This document shows, in pieces, positions 49,891 to 58,794 of a stretch of DNA of 64,000 nt (positions are counted from its first letter, which is position 1; every line of letters starts with the position of its first letter). Both the position numbers and the translations under genes were made by a program. Location: positions 16,424 to 80,423 of the forward strand of contig JADLBH010000029.1 of NCBI GenBank assembly GCA_020847855.1, given 5' to 3'. This DNA is from Fimbriimonadaceae bacterium (GTDB lineage Bacteria > Armatimonadota > Fimbriimonadia > Fimbriimonadales > Fimbriimonadaceae). Below the pieces are notes generated by a model, which was given only the letters and a program-made list of their open reading frames with translations, searched no databases and had not been told where the DNA came from.

Positions 49891-50374
49891 CCTCAGGGTG
49901 CATCGTACCGAGTGGCGGTATTTCGAACTCGTCCGTGGAGTTCCAAAACCGCATGGCTTCGCCGCTGGGAACCATGTGCTCGAACCGGGTTCCCGCTTGA
50001 ATCTCGACCGGACCGTCGGCAGTGTCGAGGAACCAAGGCCCGCTGCCGATGCGCCCCTGCACCAAGAATCCAGCCTCGACCTCTTCGAAGCTCAACCGTA
50101 TGGTGGAGTCTCCGACCTCCATGACGACGTCGCCGCTACCGCTGGGCCCTCGGGCACCAGCCCATGCTTGGCCCATGTTCGCAAAGGAGACCGTCAGCCT
50201 CTTTCTCTCCTTGGCAGGCATAATCGCCTTCGCTTGCTCGACCCATTCCTGCGGGACGTCCTGGCCCATCGCTCGAAACGCTCGGGCAAGTCGCCCGGCG
50301 GCCTGCGGGGCTCCAAGCCCCTGCATTGCGTCGTCCAGTTCCTTCGCCCAGGCTTCCATGCGATCCATACTCAT
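49883..50374 (-). CDS. Small protein of unknown function linking sigma factor and TPR-CHAT
   Basis: ATG at 50374 overlaps sigma stop (ATGA), 3' end overlaps the CHAT start; helical N-terminus, beta-like C-terminus. Confidence 0.7.
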   Translation of the reverse strand: MSMDRMEAWAKELDDAMQGLGAPQAAGRLARAFRAMGQDVPQEWVEQAKAIMPAKERKRLTVSFANMGQAWAGARGPSGSGDVVMEVGDSTIRLSFEEVEAGFLVQGRIGSGPWFLDTADGPVEIQAGTRFEHMVPSGEAMRFWNSTDEFEIPPLGTMHPEGA

Positions 50375-50994
50375 TGGCCTTGTCCTTGGAGAGCCCCCGC
50401 GACCCCACTTTGATACGTCGGATCCTCGAAGAACCCAGACTTTTCTAGGACAGCCCGCAGCCGATCCAGGCACCGGGCCCTAGTCGGCCCTATGGAGCCG
50501 ATCGCCATCCTGAGGCGTGCCGAGATCTCCTCGTAGCTGGAGCCGTCTTCCGCATAGAGCATTCGAAGCAGCTCGCCGCACTTGCCGCCTAGATCTTCCA
50601 GCGCTTGCCGCACAAGCTCCCCTTCGAGCGATAGGGAGACGATCTCATCGGCCCGCCTTTCCTCGCTCGCCAAGACTTCGGAGAGCAGCTCGATGTCGGT
50701 CGTCGCTGTTGCCCGTTGCTTGGAAGCGAGCCTTACGGCGAGCCTGCTCGCCGTCACCGCAAGCCATCCGCCCAGGGCGGCGGGGTTCTCGATTCGATCC
50801 AGGGAGCGATAGAGCGCGAGGAAGGTGGCTTGGAACACTTCGGCCCGATCCTCCTCCCCCAAGCCGGAGTTCCTCGCCACCCCATGGACGAGCGTCCGGA
50901 ACTCGTCCACGATCCGCGACCAGGCGGCTTGATCGCCTGCTTGGCATCGGCGAACCAGCCCCGGAAGCGCGTGTTCGAGGTCGGGGGTCGGCAT
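50371..50994 (-). CDS. ECF-type RNA polymerase sigma factor
   Basis: RCQAGDQAAWSRIVDEFRTLVHGVARNSGLGEEDRAEVFQATFLALYRSLDRI; LRMLYAEDGSSYEEISARLRMAIGSIGPTRARCLDRLRAVL. Confidence 0.9.
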   Translation of the reverse strand: MPTPDLEHALPGLVRRCQAGDQAAWSRIVDEFRTLVHGVARNSGLGEEDRAEVFQATFLALYRSLDRIENPAALGGWLAVTASRLAVRLASKQRATATTDIELLSEVLASEERRADEIVSLSLEGELVRQALEDLGGKCGELLRMLYAEDGSSYEEISARLRMAIGSIGPTRARCLDRLRAVLEKSGFFEDPTYQSGVAGALQGQGQ

Positions 50995-51078
50995 GTTCGG
51001 TGCGGTCGTGCCGCTCCAGTATGGCCCAAGGCCGAACCGGGTTCCGCTCGACGGGCTCGGCGAGAAAGTTTACGCTTC

Positions 51079-52044
51079 TCAGGGACGGGAAGCGGCCTCG
51101 GGTGTGGTCTTCCAGCCATAGGGAACGTAGCGGTTCTCGAAACTCCCATCGTCGTAGAGGTCCACAAGGGTATAGCCGTAGGTGACCTCCTGGTAGTCGC
51201 CGTCCCACCAAGCCGCGCAGACGGCACCGTTGCAAAAGTAGTGGACTCCGTTATAGACCACCTCGTCCAGGAGGTGCTCGTGCCCGCTGATACAGAGCTT
51301 CACGTTCGGGTGCTTGCGGAAGAGGTCCTTGATCCGGCGGGCGTCAATGTGGACCCATGCGCCAGGGATCACCCAGTTCCCGGTCTTTTCGTTCTCACCG
51401 TCAAACATGGAGCACACGCCGAGGATTGGGATGTGACTGAGGACAAGGATCGGGGTATGGACCGGGGTCGTAGCGAGGTCGCCCTGCAACCACTCGAACT
51501 GTTCGTCGTCGAGCCGTGCTGTGTAGGAGTTGCCCTCTTTGGGGAAGGTGCTGTCCAGGACGACAAAGTGCCACCCTGCCTGGTCGAAGCTGTAGTACGG
51601 CTTCTCCAATCCGAGTTCGCTGCACGCCCAGGCCTTCCCAAACTTGGCCTCGTTCTTGTTCGCCTCGAAGTCTCCCCAGCCCCAGACGTCGTGGTTCCCG
51701 ACCGCGTGCCGTACAGGGACACCGAGGTCTTTGCCCAAGACGCTGTGGAATACGGCCCATTGCTCTTGGGTTCGCTCCTTTGTGGCTCGGAACGAGTCCA
51801 TCACCATGTCGCCGCCCGTCAAGATCAAACCTGGCTTCTCGGCCTGGCCCAGCGCATGCTCGAGTGCCTTTTCCATGCCCTTGGGCGCACCCCGTTCGGG
51901 CTGGACGTGGATGTCGGTGAGGTGGGCGATTCGCAAGGCTCGTTTCCGAGCGGGGGAGGCCTGGGCCATGCTGACTCCAGGCATCAGGGCGCCGGCAACG
52001 GCGGTGCCCAAGACTTGTCGTCGGCTCGGGTGCACTGAGGACAT
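51079..52044 (-). CDS. Calcineurin-like metallophosphoesterase, Tat-like signal
   Basis: SRRQVLGTAVAGALMPG; LRIAHLTDIHVQPE; LILTGGDMVMDS; AVGNHDVWG; LCISGHEHLLDE. Confidence 0.9.
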   Translation of the reverse strand: MSSVHPSRRQVLGTAVAGALMPGVSMAQASPARKRALRIAHLTDIHVQPERGAPKGMEKALEHALGQAEKPGLILTGGDMVMDSFRATKERTQEQWAVFHSVLGKDLGVPVRHAVGNHDVWGWGDFEANKNEAKFGKAWACSELGLEKPYYSFDQAGWHFVVLDSTFPKEGNSYTARLDDEQFEWLQGDLATTPVHTPILVLSHIPILGVCSMFDGENEKTGNWVIPGAWVHIDARRIKDLFRKHPNVKLCISGHEHLLDEVVYNGVHYFCNGAVCAAWWDGDYQEVTYGYTLVDLYDDGSFENRYVPYGWKTTPEAASRP

Positions 52045-52088
52045 TGTCCGACCTTACCAGCCCGTGACGGAAGGTTCGCAAGGTGCGG

Positions 52089-53054
52089 CTATTGCTGTTG
52101 TTGCTGCTGCGCTTCCACGGGGACCATCACGTCCACTGAGCTCGAGGTCTTGATCGGTAGCTTGGAGTACACCGGCAGGTCAATGGACTCGATCTGCTCT
52201 CGCAAGCCCGCGACGTCGGGCCGTGCCGTCGGCGTGGTGTGGACTATTGCCGTCAACGACTCCTGGGCGTTGCCGCGATAGACCCCCTTGTTGGGAGGGA
52301 CGTCGTCATAGTTGCGGCCGTGGGCGACGACGACGTACTTCGCGTCGGGGACGCAGTGGTTCGTGGGGTCGAACGCTTGCCAAGCGCCTTGGGGGTCGAG
52401 GTACTCGACCCAGGCGTGGCTCTCGGAACTCTGGCCTTGGTTCCGTTCCACGTGGAGGTATCCACTGACGTACCGAGCCGCAACGCCATGGATGCGGAGA
52501 ACCGCGATCATGATTTGAGCGAAGTCCTGGCAGACCCCGGCGCGGAGCCGAAGCGCGTCTGTGATCGCGGAGTGATAGGTCGTGACCGTGGGCTTGTAGC
52601 TCAGTTCGCTCTGGAGAAGGTTGGCCGTGGCGATCACGATCTCGGTGACCGACGGAGCTTGGGGTAGCTTCGCAGTAGCGGCGAACTCGTACACGATCGG
52701 CTCGTCCGCGATCGGTCCCCCGAGCGCGAGGAAGTCGCGGTCGCGCCCGGTCTTGGGCTCGACGGGCGGACCAGCAGCGATCTCGCTGGGTGCAGTATAG
52801 GGGTTCGTGGACTCGACGATGGAGCGAGCCGATATCTCGATCCTCTCGTGAAAGTTGGGAATGCCGAAGTGGTGAACCATGTTTCCGAGCCAGTCGCGGT
52901 GCTCGAACACCTTGGTGGGCGGTCCGACTGCGAGCACGAACGAATGGACCTGTTGCTGTTCGGTCTGCTTGGGTTCGATGCGGAGCTCCATCCACGACTC
53001 GCGGATGAAGTCGCTGTATTGGAACGAGATCGTGTGCTCGACCTGGAGGATCAT
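52089..53054 (-). CDS. Transglutaminase-like family protein
   Basis: LRLRAGVCQDFAQIMIAVLRIHGVAARYVSGYLH...SHAWVEYL...FDPTNH catalytic Cys/His/Asp. Confidence 0.92.
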   Translation of the reverse strand: MILQVEHTISFQYSDFIRESWMELRIEPKQTEQQQVHSFVLAVGPPTKVFEHRDWLGNMVHHFGIPNFHERIEISARSIVESTNPYTAPSEIAAGPPVEPKTGRDRDFLALGGPIADEPIVYEFAATAKLPQAPSVTEIVIATANLLQSELSYKPTVTTYHSAITDALRLRAGVCQDFAQIMIAVLRIHGVAARYVSGYLHVERNQGQSSESHAWVEYLDPQGAWQAFDPTNHCVPDAKYVVVAHGRNYDDVPPNKGVYRGNAQESLTAIVHTTPTARPDVAGLREQIESIDLPVYSKLPIKTSSSVDVMVPVEAQQQQQQ

Positions 53055-54016
53055 GGGTTCTGATCCGCATCGGTCAGCGCGGTGTGGACGGAGTTCAACG
53101 ATTCGATCGTGGAGCTGAAGAAGCTGCCGAGTTTGGGCATGTCCAGGATCGCCTCACGGTCATAGTTGAGCGTCGCCGCCAGCTTACCGATCTCGCGCTG
53201 GGCGAGCTTGATGCCCGGCCCTTCGATGGGGAGTTGGTTCAAATAGCCGAGCATTCTGCTGACGCCACAGTTCACGGACCGTGGGGCACCAGCGTTGAAG
53301 ACGAGGAAGTCCGTCACGTCGGTGCTGGTGAAGCGCGGGCCATACCTCTGGCGGTAGTTCTCGAGCGAAGCGAGGTGGGCGAGAAGGCTTCGCCATCCTG
53401 CAAAGTGCAACGGTGAGCCCGTCTCGCTCATATCCCGGAGCGTGGGAAGCCTTGCGCCCAGGACGATGAGGGTGCGCCATGTTCTTTCCAGGGCCTCACC
53501 GAGCTTCTGGTAGCACCAGCCTTGGTCACGAGTGAGCGTGTTCTCGATTGCACCCAGTGTGAGGAGGATCTGGCGGTTGGCGCGGTCCACTTCTTCATAG
53601 GCTTTTCCCGAGTCGCGGAAGGGCCTGCTTCCGAGCCGGGCGAGATGGACGTGAGTGTCGTTGAGATTGACGATCACTTCGCGTGTGAGGGTTTCCGAGG
53701 TGGCACGTGCGCAATCGCGGGCAGCGGCGACGGAGAATGCGACGGAGACGCTGTTCTTGGGGTTGGCGAGGTAGTGGTTCATATAGGCGAGAGCGATGTC
53801 CTTGGGCTTCGCCCTCACGTCCAGCAAGGGTTCAGGGCTGGGGAAGCACTGGGCAAGGAACCCCCACTCGCTCCTTGCCTTGGCCGCGCTCAGGCCCCCG
53901 ATCTCGCGATAGAAGTCCGCAGTGACCCTGATCTGGCGGCTACAGTTTTCGGCCCGCTCGACATAGCGTCCAAACCAGTACAGGTTCTGAGCGACCCTAG
54001 CGAGCAGGTACTGCAC
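53051..54016 (-). CDS. Alpha-E domain-containing protein
   Basis: VQYLLARVAQNLYWFGRYVERAENCSRQIRVTADFYRE; GTG start overlapping the ATP-grasp end. Confidence 0.88.
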   Translation of the reverse strand: MQYLLARVAQNLYWFGRYVERAENCSRQIRVTADFYREIGGLSAAKARSEWGFLAQCFPSPEPLLDVRAKPKDIALAYMNHYLANPKNSVSVAFSVAAARDCARATSETLTREVIVNLNDTHVHLARLGSRPFRDSGKAYEEVDRANRQILLTLGAIENTLTRDQGWCYQKLGEALERTWRTLIVLGARLPTLRDMSETGSPLHFAGWRSLLAHLASLENYRQRYGPRFTSTDVTDFLVFNAGAPRSVNCGVSRMLGYLNQLPIEGPGIKLAQREIGKLAATLNYDREAILDMPKLGSFFSSTIESLNSVHTALTDADQNP

Positions 54017-55445
54017 CGGCTTCCTCCAGCACCCATGTGTCCTTGCTGCCGCCCCCTTGCGAGGAGTTGACGACATACGACCCCTCGACGAGGGCGACCC
54101 GAGTGAGCCCACCCGGCAGGACCCGAATCCGATCCCCATAGAGCACGAACGGCCGGAGGTCAACCCGACGTGCCTGGTATTTCCCGTCGAGATAGGTGGG
54201 GTGGGCGGAAAGGTGCACGAGGGGCTGCGCGATGTAGCCGCCGGGGTTCGCTGTGACCGCCTTAGAAAACTCGTCCTGCTCCGCCTTCGACGACATCGGC
54301 CCCATGAGCATCCCGTAGCCGCCTGCGCCGCCCGTCTCCTTAACGACGAGCGTGTCCAAGTTCTCGATCATGTAACGGGCGTCGTCGGGTCGGAAGCCCA
54401 TGTACGTGGGGACTTGCCCGAGAAGGGGCTCTTCCGAGAGGTAGAAGCGAATGATCTCGGGCACATAGGCGTACATCGCTTTGTCATCGGCGACTCCTGC
54501 CCCCGGCGCGTTCGCGAGGGCCACGTTTCCGGCCCGATAGGCGCTGATCAGCCCCGGCACCCCGAGGACGGAGTCTCGCCGGAACACCAACGGGTCGAGG
54601 AACGGGTCGTCGGTGCGCCGGTAGATCACGCTGACTTGGCGCCGGCCTTCCGTGGTCTTGACGAAGACGTAGTTCTCCTCGACGATGAGATCGTGGTTCT
54701 CCACGAGCATCACACCCATCTCTCGGGCCAGGAAGCTGTGTTCGTAGTAAGCCGAGTTCGCCCGCCCAGGCGTGAGGACCACGCTCAGCCCGCGGGTGAC
54801 GTTGTGCGGCGAGACGTAGTGCAGGGTTTCGAGGAGCATGTCTGGGTAGTTGCGCACGGGCGCCACCGAGAGCGAGGAGAAGAGTTCCGGGAACGTACGC
54901 TGGAGGATGTTGCGGTTCTCGATCACGTAGGAGACGCCGCTCGGGCACCTACAGTTGTCTTCCAGGACCACGTAGCTGCCATCCTCGTCACGGATGAGAT
55001 CGGTTCCGACGACGTGTGTGAAGACGTCTCGAGGCGGGATGGCCCCCAGGAGCTCCCTCCTGAAGTCCGGCCGGGAAAAGATCAAGTCATAGGGGACGAT
55101 TTTCTCCTCGAGGATCCGCTGATCGGTGTAGACGTCCTTGAGAAAAAGATTGAGGGCGGTGACGCGCTGGGCCAGACCGTCCTCGATGCGCCCCCACTCC
55201 TCCATGGGGATCACCCTGGGAACGAAGTCGAACGGGAAGACCCTCTCCTCCCCCTCGCCGTCGCCGTAGACGTTGAAGGTGATCCCTTGGTTCCGCAGCG
55301 AGACCTCCTGGAGCTTGCCGCGATGCTTGATCTGACGGGTCGTGAGGTGCCCTAAGGACTCGACGACCGAGGCATAGTGGGGCCTGGGAAACCCGTCCTT
55401 GTCAAAGGCCTCGTCGAACCCGGTGAGCGAGGTCGTCCATTGCAC
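53997..55445 (-). CDS. Circularly permuted type 2 ATP-grasp protein
   Basis: GITFNVYGDGEGEERVFPFDFVPRVIPMEEWGRIEDGLAQRVTALNLFLKDVYTDQRIL; standard cluster with alpha-E and transglutaminase. Confidence 0.92.
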   Translation of the reverse strand: MQWTTSLTGFDEAFDKDGFPRPHYASVVESLGHLTTRQIKHRGKLQEVSLRNQGITFNVYGDGEGEERVFPFDFVPRVIPMEEWGRIEDGLAQRVTALNLFLKDVYTDQRILEEKIVPYDLIFSRPDFRRELLGAIPPRDVFTHVVGTDLIRDEDGSYVVLEDNCRCPSGVSYVIENRNILQRTFPELFSSLSVAPVRNYPDMLLETLHYVSPHNVTRGLSVVLTPGRANSAYYEHSFLAREMGVMLVENHDLIVEENYVFVKTTEGRRQVSVIYRRTDDPFLDPLVFRRDSVLGVPGLISAYRAGNVALANAPGAGVADDKAMYAYVPEIIRFYLSEEPLLGQVPTYMGFRPDDARYMIENLDTLVVKETGGAGGYGMLMGPMSSKAEQDEFSKAVTANPGGYIAQPLVHLSAHPTYLDGKYQARRVDLRPFVLYGDRIRVLPGGLTRVALVEGSYVVNSSQGGGSKDTWVLEEAGAVPAR

Positions 55446-55485
55446 AGATAGAGATCAGGTTACCAGTTCGCGCCGGGTCTCGCGC

Positions 55486-55812
55486 CTATTTGCTCGCCTC
55501 TTCCAAGAAGGCGTTCAGGGCCCGGACGCCACCCTTGAGGGAGCAGACGTTGCCATGCCCTGCGGCCCGCAATCGAACGGCGGCCTCCAGGCTCCGCCGC
55601 CCGGTCCTGCACATGAGGATGAGCGGCTTTCCATCCAGGGACTGGGCGAGTTCCGGGAGTTTCGACTCCCTGGAGACGATGGGAACCTCCCGCTGGGGCG
55701 GCTCCCCTTTCGCCTCGAGCTTGGGCCGGATGTCCACGAGCATTCCCTCGCCGATCTCCTCTGGCGAGAGTTCCAGCGGCAAGGGGGCGTGCGTGGTGTC
55801 GTCGCATGCCAT
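55486..55812 (-). CDS. Rhodanese-like domain protein
   Basis: PLILMCRTGRRSLEAAVRLRAAGHGNVCSLKGGVRALN. Confidence 0.87.
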   Translation of the reverse strand: MACDDTTHAPLPLELSPEEIGEGMLVDIRPKLEAKGEPPQREVPIVSRESKLPELAQSLDGKPLILMCRTGRRSLEAAVRLRAAGHGNVCSLKGGVRALNAFLEEASK

Positions 55813-55847
55813 ACGTGGGTAGCATGCCATGCCGAGGCTGCTCGCCG

Positions 55848-56207
55848 CTAGCTGTCGGGCCGATCGTCGCCGGTGTCCTCCCAATGGAACTTGTGGAGCA
55901 ACCGGTGGGCGAAGGGGGCGACCAAGAGGCCCGCGACGGCGATGAACACGAGGCCCGAGAAGAGGGCGTAGAACGCGGCGAAGACCTTCGCCGCGTCCGT
56001 GGGCAACGGGTCAATCGGGCCCATCCCGCCGAGGATCATGGAAGCGTTCAGCAAGGCGTCTATCCACCCTAACCGGCCGAGGACGTGGTAGCCGACCACG
56101 CCGATCCCCAGGGCCGCGACGAGGATCCCGGTGGTCCAACCGACCTGGCGTGCGACACGGAGTCGAAACTGCCGCTTAGTGAGCAACGGGGTGCGAACGG
56201 GCTCGAA
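55848..56207 (-). CDS. Small two-TM membrane protein, ion-channel-like pore segment possible
   Basis: TTGILVAALGIGVVGYHVLGRLGW...SMILGGMGPIDPLPTDAAKVFAAFYALFSGLVFIAVAGLLVAP. Confidence 0.55.
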   Translation of the reverse strand, partial: FEPVRTPLLTKRQFRLRVARQVGWTTGILVAALGIGVVGYHVLGRLGWIDALLNASMILGGMGPIDPLPTDAAKVFAAFYALFSGLVFIAVAGLLVAPFAHRLLHKFHWEDTGDDRPDS

Positions 56208-56583
56208 CATAGCTCCATGACAAGGACGGTTCTCGCCGTCGCTGGGAGTCGGGCTGTGAGCCATTGGCGGATGAAACCGGTGGAGCCAAGGCCCTCATCT
56301 TTGGCGCCGGGTCCGGCACGGCAGGACGAGGGGCCGCCCCCTGAGGTCGGCCTCATGCATCGCTGCGCTATTGGGATTCGACTACGTCGCCCGCCAGCCC
56401 AAGGCACAGTCGCCGTTGCTATGGCTCCAGTGACATTCAGGCAGGGGCGAGTGTGAAGGTGATTTGGGGCCGTGAATTGCCACCTGGAAAGTGCGCTTCC
56501 GTACTGCAGACCCTTGAGGTGGCCGCGCCGACGCATTTGCGATTTGCCGTCAAGCTCCGGGAAATGGTACGTGACACTCGGGG

Positions 56584-57738
56584 CTACTTTCCGCCCTTCG
56601 TCCGGTTGCAGGCGCGGCAGAGCATCTTGCAGTTCTCGGCGTTCGTCTTCCCGCCTTCGTGCCAGGGCTTGATGTGGTCCGCCTCCATATCCCCGATCTC
56701 GAACTTCTTCTTGCAATCCCGGCAGACGCCCTGCTGCTTCTCGTAAGTAGCGATTTTGATCTTGTCGGGAAAAGCGCGTAGGTTGAGTGTCTTCTCGTTC
56801 CCGGTCAGGAGATACTCATAGATGCCCTTCTTGTTCTCGACCTCTTCGTCATCGATCAACTCCTTGATGCGGGTCTCCAACGTGTTCGCGTTGAGGTCGG
56901 TTCTCGCCCCGTGATCGCGATAGAATTTGCCCCAGTCAAGCCCTTTCATCAGTCTTACGCGAGCGCTCGTGTCGTTCGGAAACACTTTCCTCACCCATTC
57001 GATAACGGCTTCGAAGTGCTTCCATAACGATTCAGCATCATTGTCATGCTGGTGCGCGGCCATGTACGGCTCCACAGCGCCGCCGTTGATCCATTCCAGC
57101 GCCGTCTCCAAGAACTCCTGCCGGATCGGCGAGCCGGTCACGTACTTCTCCCCGATCACATAGGCCGGGCAGCCCGTCTTGGAAAACCACTTCTTCGCGT
57201 CCGCCAGCCAGGGCCCGGTGTAGATCGCGTTGCGAAGCTCCTGGTCGGTCAGCTTGATGCTCGCGATGTTGATGATCTTGAACCAGTCCAGCTTCTCCTG
57301 GTCCTCGCCCTCGCAGACGTAGACCTGCAGCTCGTAGTCCAGGATCGCCTGCTTCTTCTCCGCCGTCAGGTTCGTGAAGAAATACGGCGAGCCCTCGATC
57401 GTCACCGCGAAGTTGCCCTGCACGTACTGGCATAGGCTGATCGTGCGCTGCTGCCCGTCCATCAGCTCGTACTCCCCCTCCTCGTTTTGGTTCGTAAATG
57501 AGGAGGGGGGCAGGGGGGTGGAGCTTCCCACCTTCGCCCAATACATCGTGTTCAGCGGGAAGCCCTTGCGCGCGGTGTGGATCACCTCCTCGCGCTGCTT
57601 GTCCCTGTAGATGAACTCGCGCTGGTAGGCGGGGCGGATGTTCAGCTTGCCGCCGTAGCCGCGCACCCCCTCCTCCCCCGTGTCCGAGTAGCCGTCCACC
57701 AACTCGGAGACCTTGACCGATTTGAGTTGGATGTCCAT
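56584..57738 (-). CDS. DUF262 (ParB/GmrS-like) plus C-terminal HNH endonuclease
   Basis: IRPAYQREFIYRDKQREEVI, YELMDGQQRTISLCQYV; QQGVCRDCKKKFEIGDMEADHIKPWHEGGKTNAENCKMLCRACN. Confidence 0.9.
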   Translation of the reverse strand: MDIQLKSVKVSELVDGYSDTGEEGVRGYGGKLNIRPAYQREFIYRDKQREEVIHTARKGFPLNTMYWAKVGSSTPLPPSSFTNQNEEGEYELMDGQQRTISLCQYVQGNFAVTIEGSPYFFTNLTAEKKQAILDYELQVYVCEGEDQEKLDWFKIINIASIKLTDQELRNAIYTGPWLADAKKWFSKTGCPAYVIGEKYVTGSPIRQEFLETALEWINGGAVEPYMAAHQHDNDAESLWKHFEAVIEWVRKVFPNDTSARVRLMKGLDWGKFYRDHGARTDLNANTLETRIKELIDDEEVENKKGIYEYLLTGNEKTLNLRAFPDKIKIATYEKQQGVCRDCKKKFEIGDMEADHIKPWHEGGKTNAENCKMLCRACNRTKGGK

Positions 57739-57768
57739 TAACGTTGGTTCCCGTAGTAGTTCACGCGA

Positions 57769-58791
57769 CTACACGCCCCCAGCCTCTTCCGCCAACACCC
57801 AAACCCGCTTGAGCGGAATCTCGGCCCGAATGCTCTCCGGCAGTTGGTCGTAGACCGCGAGCATTTCTCGAATTACTTTGTCGCTATCCCACAGCCTGAT
57901 TCGAAAAAAAGACTTGCGACGTTCATCTTCAAAGCTGCCCTTAAAGCCTCCCCAGGCGATCAACAGACCATGCGTGGCCCCGACATCGTTCATCGCACCC
58001 TTCAAGTGCTGGACGACTGCATGCTCGACAGGTGAACTCTGGCTCTTGACCTGCACGGCGATCCGCGGCTCTTGGAATCCGAGTGGGCCCTGACAGGCGA
58101 GTAGGTCGACGCCTTTGTCGGCCCCCTCCGGGCTTCTATAGACTGTGTAAGACTGAGCCTTCAAGATTTCTTCGACAAGGACGGCCATCTTGTGCCCCGC
58201 GAATTTCGCGTAAAGCCGCTGCCGGATCTGATCGAGGCTGCTTTCCTCAAGATTCGTTAGGTCTTCCGGCCCGATCTCGTCAGCGGGAAACGCCTCCGGC
58301 AACGATTCGACTGGCTGGGTCAGCAGTTTCCGTATGCGGTTCTCCGCATCATTCCGAGAGATGCGACAAATAGTGCTGAAGGCGCCAAGGCTATGGAGCA
58401 AGTCTTGGTCGATTTTCGAGCGTGGCACGTCGCGCCACTTCCACTCGATATCGCGATAGTGAAAATAGGGCTCAGGGCCGGTCGGATTGGGTTGGTAGGG
58501 TCCGGCGACGCGGCCAAAGTGGATGACAGGTGCGAACTTACTGGGCATCGCGGCAATGTCGTCGATCTGGAATCCATGCGCGAACGCCCACACCTGGTTG
58601 GCGTTTTGGATCAGGCGGCCCGCCTCCTTCCATTGAAAGTGGGCGAGCAAACTCTTCTTGAGGTCGTCCTTCGACATCATCTTGCCGACGTCTTCGGCGT
58701 AGTCGCCCCAAGTGAGATACCCGCGATTATCAGCGAGAAACTTCGCCTCATGCTCGCCATATCGGCCGGCACGCAGAAGCCAGATCGCCAT
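57769..58791 (-). CDS. Mrr-like PD-(D/E)xK restriction endonuclease
   Basis: EILKAQSYTVYRSPEGADKGVDLLACQGPLGFQEPRIAVQVKSQSSPVEHAVVQHLKGAM. Confidence 0.82.
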   Translation of the reverse strand: MAIWLLRAGRYGEHEAKFLADNRGYLTWGDYAEDVGKMMSKDDLKKSLLAHFQWKEAGRLIQNANQVWAFAHGFQIDDIAAMPSKFAPVIHFGRVAGPYQPNPTGPEPYFHYRDIEWKWRDVPRSKIDQDLLHSLGAFSTICRISRNDAENRIRKLLTQPVESLPEAFPADEIGPEDLTNLEESSLDQIRQRLYAKFAGHKMAVLVEEILKAQSYTVYRSPEGADKGVDLLACQGPLGFQEPRIAVQVKSQSSPVEHAVVQHLKGAMNDVGATHGLLIAWGGFKGSFEDERRKSFFRIRLWDSDKVIREMLAVYDQLPESIRAEIPLKRVWVLAEEAGGV

Positions 58792-58794
58792 CCC

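Noticed and set aside
56453-56580. Short plus-strand ORF MKVIWGRELPPGKCASVLQTLEVAAPTHLRF
   Set aside because: Runs into antisense of the HNH gene, no recognisable family; treated as non-coding
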